DNA of 29,140 nucleotides from Actinomycetota bacterium. GTDB lineage: Bacteria > Actinomycetota > Actinomycetes > Streptosporangiales > Streptosporangiaceae. Positions 23,776 to 29,140 of this stretch are shown piece after piece (the stretch's first letter is position 1; every line of letters starts with the position of its first letter). A program made the translations under genes and the position numbers. The stretch spans positions 1-29,140 of the forward strand of contig QGUZ01000030.1 in the NCBI GenBank assembly GCA_003242605.1, read 5' to 3'. The notes under the pieces were generated by a model. The model was not told the DNA's origin. It did not search any database and was given only the letters and a program-made list of their open reading frames with translations.

Positions 23776-23832
23776 GTGACCACTGCAGAGCCGAAGCGCC
23801 GCACCGAGAGCCAGGTGTTCGCCGATGTCTGA
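23776..23832 (+). CDS. Possible 18-residue leader peptide upstream of the DinB-family gene
   Basis: GTG 23776 opens an 18-codon frame (VTTAEPKRRTESQVFADV) ending at TGA 23830-23832, overlapping the first 8 nt of the DinB-family gene. Its sequence looks like the N-terminus of an ordinary actinobacterial protein. Either it is a leader whose translation couples to the next start, or it is the true N-terminus of the DinB-like protein separated by a small indel. The leaderless -10 box favours translation from this GTG. Confidence 0.35.
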   Translation: MTTAEPKRRTESQVFADV

Positions 23833-24373
23833 GCTGGAGCGGCTCCGCTGGCAGCTGGGTGTGTCCTGGTCGCTGCTGGAGCTGCACCTGAAGGACGTGA
23901 CCGACGAGGAAGCCCTGTGGGAGCCCGCGTCGAACTGCTGGAACGTACGCCGCCGGCCGGATGGGACGTGGGCCGCCGACTGGGCAGTGCCGGAGCCGGA
24001 GCCCGCCCCGGTGCCGACGGTCGCGTGGGCGATGTGGCACATCGGCCTGTGGTGGGAACAGGCGTACGCGCACTGCTTCGGGCCGTCCGGCGGGTCGGCC
24101 ACACAACTGGACTGGTCGGCGGCCGCCTCGTCGACTCCCTGGCCGGGCGAGGTGGCGTCGGCCGTGCGATGGCTCAACGAGTGCCATGACCGCTGGACCG
24201 GCGCGCTGGGTTCGCTGAGCGAGAAGGACCTGGATTCCACCGAGCGAACCGGCTGGTTCGCCGACGGTTCGTTCTCACTGGGACATGTGTTCGCCTGGGC
24301 GAACGTGGAGCTGATGAAGAACGCCGCGGAGATCGGGACGCTGCGACATCTCCGCCGCGCGGACGGAGGCTGA
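23825..24373 (+). CDS. DinB-family protein
   Basis: The 182-residue all-helical protein resembles DinB/YfiT-like four-helix metalloproteins. Helix 1 has LERLRWQLGVSWSLLELHLKDVTDEEALWEP, helix 2 TVAWAMWHIGLWWEQAYAH with H72, and the last helix SLGHVFAWANVELMKNAAEIG with H154. The spaced histidines are typical metal ligands of the family, whose members act as thiol transferases or isomerases or have unknown roles; the function here cannot be read. ATG 23825 lacks a good ribosome-binding site, and the short upstream frame may supply translation by coupling. Confidence 0.72.
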   Translation: MSELERLRWQLGVSWSLLELHLKDVTDEEALWEPASNCWNVRRRPDGTWAADWAVPEPEPAPVPTVAWAMWHIGLWWEQAYAHCFGPSGGSATQLDWSAAASSTPWPGEVASAVRWLNECHDRWTGALGSLSEKDLDSTERTGWFADGSFSLGHVFAWANVELMKNAAEIGTLRHLRRADGG

Positions 24374-24572
24374 CGACCCGCGACGCGGCGACTGACGGCG
24401 AGTGACTCCGGGTACGGCGGGGCAGGAGTGTGCCGCGGCCGGACCGGCCACCCACCCCGCATGCCCGACGGCCCGAACCTGGCGCCGCGAGGGTCGCGCG
24501 TCGCGGTCGCCCTCGGGCACAGGCCTTCGCCATGCACATCGAACCCGACCCGGACGGCGAGGAGCGAAATCG

Positions 24573-25151
24573 GTGGGCAGAGAGCTGGCGATCGATCCGG
24601 TCGCGCTCGGTAGGGCCGTGGACGACGCACTGGCGAACAAGGCAGGGGCATGGGCCGGTGGCCAGGCCGCCGTCGAGGGATTCCTCCGACGGGTGGTCGC
24701 CGATCTGAATCGGCTGCCGTCGCTGGTCGTCGAGCATGCCGAGTTCCGGCATTACGGCTCGGGATACGCGTCCTATGTCGACGTATTCCTCACCAAGCGC
24801 GACGGTTCCCGGCGCCGCTCCATGGATGGTGCGACAGGAGTCGACGGATTGACCTTGGCGCTGTGCCGGCTCGCTCCGCTGGCGGCGCTGTTCGAGCGCA
24901 GCCGGCGGTCCTCCGGGCCCGGACCTGCCGGTGCGTATAGCCTGCCCGAGCTCTCCCGCGTCGCGGACGCGGACCCTCCAGGGTGGGAGCAGAAATGCCG
25001 GCAGATTCGCCGAACCCTGGACGACCATGGCATCGCCTTGCTCGATGCACAGACTCTCGGTCTGCCGCTGGACGACCGGCTGACCGTGGAAACCGTGCTC
25101 GGGGACCCGCCGTTCCGGGTGTTCGACGCCTGGTTCCATTGGGCCGACTAG
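24573..25151 (+). CDS. Conserved hypothetical actinobacterial protein
   Basis: The 192-residue soluble protein begins VGRELAIDPVALGRAVDDAL, contains SLVVEHAEFRHYGSGYASYVDVFL in the middle and ends VFDAWFHWAD. I have the impression of a conserved actinobacterial family of similar layout with no assigned function, sometimes seen near contact-dependent or TPR-rich accessory loci; no catalytic motif is evident. GTG 24573 is chosen because GAGGAG at 24559-24564 sits 8 nt upstream; in-frame sequence before it is not protein-like. It lies between the DinB-family gene and the TPR duplication, and could belong to either neighbourhood. Confidence 0.6.
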   Translation: MGRELAIDPVALGRAVDDALANKAGAWAGGQAAVEGFLRRVVADLNRLPSLVVEHAEFRHYGSGYASYVDVFLTKRDGSRRRSMDGATGVDGLTLALCRLAPLAALFERSRRSSGPGPAGAYSLPELSRVADADPPGWEQKCRQIRRTLDDHGIALLDAQTLGLPLDDRLTVETVLGDPPFRVFDAWFHWAD

Positions 25152-25618
25152 CGGCGCCGTATCGGACCTGACGGTCGTCGGCCGGCGCATCGTCGACGGA
25201 CGCGGCCGGGCCGCCGATCGCAGAGTCACGCGCCCCAGGCGCGGGGTCTCGCGGAGAGGCAGATCGCCGACTCGGCCAGCCGGAGTGTGAGGCGCGCATC
25301 GGCTCTTGCCGCACACGCGGACCGGCAGGTCCCAGTCGCCCGAGGCGTGGGCGGTGAGGCAGGACGTCGTGCACCGGTGCCGCGTCCGGCGGAGTGCGTT
25401 CGGGCACGGTCAGGTTCGCCGCTCCGCGGTGCCCGGACACGCATCGCGACCTGGCCCACCGGTCGTCGGCGCGAGGCATCGGGGTCACGCCGGACGCGGA
25501 TATGTGGGACGGTGATCGAGGGCGCGGCAGGGCGGCGGCGGTTTGCAGTGGTTCCCGGTGCCAACCCAACGTGACGTAGCTCGTCAAACGATCTTGTGCT
25601 GAGACAGGGAGGTGGACC
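25152..25618. repeat. Upstream region of the first TPR gene, copy 1 of a duplicated segment
   Basis: No gene is supported in this 467-bp stretch. It matches the region before the second TPR gene (27794-28327) in many blocks, for example a 26-bp identical run at 25308-25333 and 28100-28125, a related block at 25254-25280 and 28040-28065, and the ribosome-binding region just before the start. Lengths between blocks differ by indels. The minus strand of both copies could encode a similar short segment (ASGD-W/R-DLPVRVCG), so it may include a decayed antisense gene. Confidence 0.6.
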
Positions 25619-27793
25619 GTGCAGGACGACGAGGAGGTGGCTGAATGGCGGCGAACCGTGGAGTCAACCGAGGAGCGTGCTCAGGACAATCCGGATGAAT
25701 ACCTCCCTGTCCTGGCGTACAGGTTGTGGACGTTCGCGGATGTTCTGCGGAGAGCGGGACGGCGTGAGGAGACGGTGGCCGCCAGGAAACGTGCGGTGGA
25801 GGTCTTCGAGGAACTTGTTGCGGACAAGCCGGATGACTTCCTCCCCGACCTGGCCAGATTGCTGTACTACCTCGCGCTCGACCTGTGGAAGGTGGAACGG
25901 GTTGCGGAGGCGGTGGCCGCCGGCGAGCGTGTGGTGCAGATTTACGAGCGGCTGGCCGCGGCAAATCCGGCCTACCTGCCTGCGCTGGCCAGGTCGCAGC
26001 GGGACCTGGCGGTCGATCTTCGGGCGGTGGGCCGGCTTGAGGAGGCGGCGGCCGCCAGGAAACGTGCGGTGGAGATCTACGAGCGGCTGGCCCCGGCCTC
26101 TCCGAATGCCTATCTGCCTGAGCTGGACAAATCACTATCCGACCTCGCGTTCGAGCTCAGCAAGGTGGGCCGGTTTGAGGAGGTGGTGGCCACCAGGAAG
26201 CGTGTGGTGGAGATCTACGAGCGGCTGGCCGCCGAGGAACCGGAGAACTATCTGTCTGACCTGGCCATGTCGCTGCTAAACCTTGCGGTCGATCTGCGGG
26301 AGTTGGGCCGGTTTGAGGAGGCGGTGGCTACCAGGAAGCGTGTGGTGGAGATCTACGAGCGGCTGGCCGCCGACGATCCGGATGTCTATCTGTCTGACCT
26401 GGCCGTATCGCTGTCCGCCCTCGCGGTCGATTTGCGGGAGGCGGAACGGTTTGAGGAGGCGATGGCCGCTGGCGAACGTGCCGTGGAGATTCATGAGCGG
26501 CTGGCCACCGAAGATCCGGATGCCTACCTGCCGGCACTGGCCAGATCGCTGCACAGCCTCGCGGACGGTCTCCGAAAGGTGGGCCGGGTTGAGGACGCGG
26601 TGACCGCCAGGAAGCGTGCGGTGGAGCTTTACGAGCGGCTGGCCGCGGCCGGTCCGGATACCTATCTGCCTGGCCTGGCCGTATCGCTGTCCGCCCTCGC
26701 GGTCGATTTGCGGGAGGCGGAACGGGTTGAGGACGCGGTGGCTGCCAGGAAGCGTGTGGTGGAGCTTTACGAGCGGCTGGCCGCGGCCGATCCGGATGCC
26801 TACCTGCCTGGCCTGGCCAGATCACTGCACAGCCTCGCGATCGATCTGGCAGAGGCGGAATGGTTCGAGGAGGCGGTGGCAGCCGGCGAGCGTGCGGTGG
26901 AGCTTTACGAGCGGCTGGCCGCCGACGATCCGGATGCAAGTCTGCCTGACCTGGGCACATCGCTGCACAACCTCGCGCTCTATTTGTGTAGGGCGGAGCG
27001 GTTTGCGGAGGCGGTGGCGGTCAGGAAGCGGGCGGTGGAAGTCTATGAGCGGCTGGCCGCGGCCGACCCTGATGCCTTCCTTGAGAAACTGCAGGGTTCG
27101 TTGGAAATTCTGGTGCGCCTGTCGGATGCGGTGGGTCGGCCGGAGGACGGAGTGGCACCCGCCCGGCGCCTTGTGGAGGTCATCGATCGGCTCGCCAAGG
27201 TCGAATCGGATACCGACTTTTTCGACCCAGTTCTGTATCGGATGCTCCTTGTGGCCCGACTGGAAAGGTTGGGCCGGCGAGAGGAGCTGGTGGCCGCACT
27301 CCAGGAGAGTGTGGCGGCCTGCGAGCGGCTTGCCGAGGACGACCCCGACGTCTTCCTGCCCCAAGCGGGATACTTCCTGCAAGAACTTGCGGTCGCGTTG
27401 GGTGAGGTGGGTCGGCGTGAGGAGGGCATGGCCGCCGCCCGGCGTGCGGTGGAGCTCTTGCAGCGCCTCGCCGAGGACAGTCCGTCCGACTACCAGCAGC
27501 AGGACGCTGAGCGCCTGCTCGTGATCGACGACCGGGAGAAGATCGCTAAGAGCCTGATCGTGCTCGGCCGCCTGCAGATCGAGGATGCCCGCTTTGTTGA
27601 GGCGGTCCCTTGCCTGGTCGAAGCGATCTCTCTGGCCGAGCAGCTCGCTGAAGGCGCTCGACAGCTCATCGGCGAGGCCGCGGAACTGGTCCGCCTCGCC
27701 TATGAGCGTGATTCCGAGGGGGTGAGGGACACGCTGCGGGAGGTCACCGGTCGGGACGTCGTCGAGTGGCTCGACGCCAAGAGCGCCAGCTGA
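25619..27793 (+). CDS. Stand-alone TPR-array protein, copy 1
   Basis: The 724-residue protein has a short N-terminal segment (DEEVAEWRRTVESTEERA), then about 13 units of 46 residues with the pattern YLPxLAxSLxxLAxDLRExxRxEEAVAARKRAVEIYERLAAxDPDA, and a C-terminal helical region (about 625-724) without TPR consensus. It has no P-loop, protease or membrane segment, so it probably works as a binding platform. The unit length and consensus match the TPRs of the STAND-like NTPase protein at 17895-21458. GTG 25619 has AGGGAGGTG just upstream. DNA repeats within it are nearly identical in places, so the array can be expected to change length by recombination. A paralogue follows in tandem. Confidence 0.82.
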   Translation: MQDDEEVAEWRRTVESTEERAQDNPDEYLPVLAYRLWTFADVLRRAGRREETVAARKRAVEVFEELVADKPDDFLPDLARLLYYLALDLWKVERVAEAVAAGERVVQIYERLAAANPAYLPALARSQRDLAVDLRAVGRLEEAAAARKRAVEIYERLAPASPNAYLPELDKSLSDLAFELSKVGRFEEVVATRKRVVEIYERLAAEEPENYLSDLAMSLLNLAVDLRELGRFEEAVATRKRVVEIYERLAADDPDVYLSDLAVSLSALAVDLREAERFEEAMAAGERAVEIHERLATEDPDAYLPALARSLHSLADGLRKVGRVEDAVTARKRAVELYERLAAAGPDTYLPGLAVSLSALAVDLREAERVEDAVAARKRVVELYERLAAADPDAYLPGLARSLHSLAIDLAEAEWFEEAVAAGERAVELYERLAADDPDASLPDLGTSLHNLALYLCRAERFAEAVAVRKRAVEVYERLAAADPDAFLEKLQGSLEILVRLSDAVGRPEDGVAPARRLVEVIDRLAKVESDTDFFDPVLYRMLLVARLERLGRREELVAALQESVAACERLAEDDPDVFLPQAGYFLQELAVALGEVGRREEGMAAARRAVELLQRLAEDSPSDYQQQDAERLLVIDDREKIAKSLIVLGRLQIEDARFVEAVPCLVEAISLAEQLAEGARQLIGEAAELVRLAYERDSEGVRDTLREVTGRDVVEWLDAKSAS
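25700..27490 (+). repeat. 138-bp tandem repeat array encoding TPR units
   Basis: About 13 units of 138 bp. Spacing is exact in the middle of the array (26211 to 26349, for example), with units 1-3 and 11-13 more diverged. A 48-bp segment at about 26403-26450 recurs without change two units later (276 bp). Confidence 0.75.
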
Positions 27794-28327
27794 CGGTCGT
27801 GGACGATCGGCCGGCTCGGCTCTGCGCAATCGCCATGTGCCGGGCGGCGACGTGAGGCCCACCCCTGTCACCTGGACTGCGCCGGATGAGCCCACTCTGA
27901 TGGCCTCGCACGGCCAGGGGCCGGCCGGGCGCACGCGTCCACTTACCGATGGGGTTGCCATTCGCGGCCAGGCACGGAGCAGATGGTGCTGCACGCGCTT
28001 TCGGCGGCGGGTGTCGAGATGCCTCCGCTGCAGGGTCCGGCGGAGAGGCCGATCGCCGATTCGGCTGGACGGGGTTGCACAGGGGCGCACCGGCTCGTCG
28101 CCGCACACGCGGACCGGCAGGTCCCGGTCGCCCGAGGCGTCGGCGGCGCTGCAGGTCCTCGCACGCCGACACCGCGTCCGGCGGGGTGCGTTCGGGACGC
28201 CCGGGCTCTCGCGACGATGCCCGAGGGCGCGGCAGGGCGACGGCGGAGCGCGTAGGTTTCCGGGTGCCCCCACGAACGTGGCGTAGCTCGCCGAAGGATC
28301 TTGTGTGCTCAGGCAGGGAGGTGGGCC
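27794..28327. repeat. Upstream region of the second TPR gene, copy 2 of a duplicated segment
   Basis: This 534-bp stretch has no supported gene. It carries the same ordered blocks as 25152-25618, including the start of the segment near CTGACGGTCGT (25168 and 27791) and the final stretch through the ribosome-binding site and GTG start. Divergence outside the blocks shows the duplication is not very recent, in contrast to the TPR coding repeats. Confidence 0.6.
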
Positions 28328-29140
28328 GTGCGGGAAGACGAGGAGGTGGCTGAATGGCGGCGAATCGTGGAGTCAACCGAGGAGCGTGCCGAGGACGATC
28401 CGGATCGGTACCTCCCCGATCTGGTCGGGAAGTTGAGGGTCTACGCGGATGTCTTGCGGAGAGCGGGACGGCGTGAGGAGGCGATTGCCGCCGGCGAGCG
28501 TGCGGTGAAGATCTGCGAACGGCTGGTCCCGGAGGAGCCGGGTTCCTACCCGTCCACGCTGGCCGTATCGCTGGACGACCTCGCGGTCATGGTGGCGAGT
28601 GTGCGACGGCCTGAGGAGGCCGTGGCCGCCGCTCGGCGTGCGGCGGAGATTCGTGAACGGCTGGCAGCGGCCGATGGGGATGCCTTCCTGATCGACGTGG
28701 CCGCGTCGCTCCACGACCTCGCGCTCGATCTGGCGAGTATGAGACGGTGGGAGGAGGTGCGGGCCGCCCGTTGGCGTGCCGTCGAAATCGGTGATCGGCT
28801 GGCCGCTGCCTACCGGGTCGTTCATCTGTCTGACCTCGCGGCAACGTTGCGCGATCTCGCAATCGATCTGGACAACGTGGGCCGGGGTGAGGAGGCGGTG
28901 GCCGCCGGTCGGCGTGCGGTGGAGATCTATGAGCGGCTGGCCGCGGCCGATCCGGATCTCCATCTGCCTGGGCTGGGCAGATCGCTGCACAATCTCGGGC
29001 TCTATCTGAGCAGGGCGGAACGGCTCGACGAGGCGGTGGCCGCCGGTCGGCGTGCGGTGGAGATCTATGAGCGGCTGGCCGCGGCCGATCCGGATGCCTA
29101 CCTGCCTGGCCTGGCCAGATCACTGCACAACCTCGCGATC
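28328..29140 (+). CDS. Stand-alone TPR-array protein, copy 2 (partial, runs off the window)
   Basis: The frame from GTG 28328 stays open to the window edge (271 codons). Its N-terminus (REDEEVAEWRRIVESTEERA) is nearly the same as in copy 1, and the ribosome-binding site GGGAGGTG is conserved. At least five TPR units of 46 residues are visible. The last 72 nt differ from copy 1 (26771-26842) at a single position, and two adjacent units inside this copy are identical over about 65 nt (28892-28957 and 29030-29095). The first units are more diverged, so only parts of the array have been homogenised. Confidence 0.78.
   Translation, partial: MREDEEVAEWRRIVESTEERAEDDPDRYLPDLVGKLRVYADVLRRAGRREEAIAAGERAVKICERLVPEEPGSYPSTLAVSLDDLAVMVASVRRPEEAVAAARRAAEIRERLAAADGDAFLIDVAASLHDLALDLASMRRWEEVRAARWRAVEIGDRLAAAYRVVHLSDLAATLRDLAIDLDNVGRGEEAVAAGRRAVEIYERLAAADPDLHLPGLGRSLHNLGLYLSRAERLDEAVAAGRRAVEIYERLAAADPDAYLPGLARSLHNLAI

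Noticed and set aside
22829..24373. A MNT/HEPN-type toxin-antitoxin pair formed by the nucleotidyltransferase and the downstream gene
   Set aside because: The downstream helical protein looks DinB-like, lacks the HEPN RxxxxH motif, and is separated by 207 bp with its own promoter.
25700..27490. CRISPR-like appearance of regular repeats
   Set aside because: The 138-bp periodicity is in frame and encodes TPR units, and there are no unique spacers.

Overview
The window looks like chromosomal DNA from a high-GC, multicellular-type actinomycete. The evidence is the strong G/C third-position bias, GTG starts, ATGA and GTGA stop/start overlaps, likely leaderless promoters (TAnnnT boxes 6-7 nt before a start codon), and family content (trypco2, long TPR arrays, DUF4916-type Nudix). 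A Streptosporangiales-like or Streptomyces-like host is a guess. No rRNA, tRNA, CRISPR array or intact insertion sequence was recognised.

Left part (1-5.7 kb). The first block holds the end of a probable SAM-dependent methyltransferase, a flippase-like membrane protein (YbhN/AglD type), a creatininase-family amidohydrolase on the opposite strand, a GTP cyclohydrolase II homologue (RibA family) and an inositol-monophosphatase-family enzyme. In the RibA homologue the position of E. coli Tyr105 is His. Changes at this position in S. coelicolor are linked to stopping at the formylated pyrimidine intermediate, and the divergent neighbour belongs to the family that includes the archaeal deformylase ArfB. 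Together they suggest a specialised pterin/flavin/deazapurine-like pathway rather than housekeeping riboflavin synthesis. Two small secreted proteins (one with a WGxxGxxG C-terminus, one with tandem TTA codons) and a degenerate Nudix protein follow.

Middle (5.7-16.5 kb). A TetR regulator is divergent from a three-gene molybdenum hydroxylase operon of the PaoABC/YagTSR type (2Fe-2S, FAD plus four-Cys insert, Mo subunit). A good promoter overlaps a perfect 8+8 bp palindrome, the likely TetR operator. Convergent to the operon is a large lower-GC restriction-modification enzyme with nuclease, adenine methylase and type ISP C-terminal domains but no visible helicase. It is followed by about 1.3 kb without a recognisable gene, then a GlcD-like FAD oxidase.

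Right part (16.5-29.1 kb). This holds an NLR-like biological conflict locus: a trypco2 protein, a trypsin-like protease with intact His/Asp/Ser, and a STAND-like P-loop NTPase with about 12 TPRs. Protease and NTPase read as one polypeptide interrupted by a -1 frame change near 17847. Next come 3-hydroxybutyryl-CoA dehydrogenase, a nucleotidyltransferase, a DinB-family protein with a possible leader ORF, and a conserved hypothetical protein. The window ends in a tandem duplication of a stand-alone TPR gene with its upstream region. The TPR units are 46 residues (138 bp), the same as in the NTPase protein, and parts are almost identical at the DNA level, which points to recent homogenisation. 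The second copy runs off the window.
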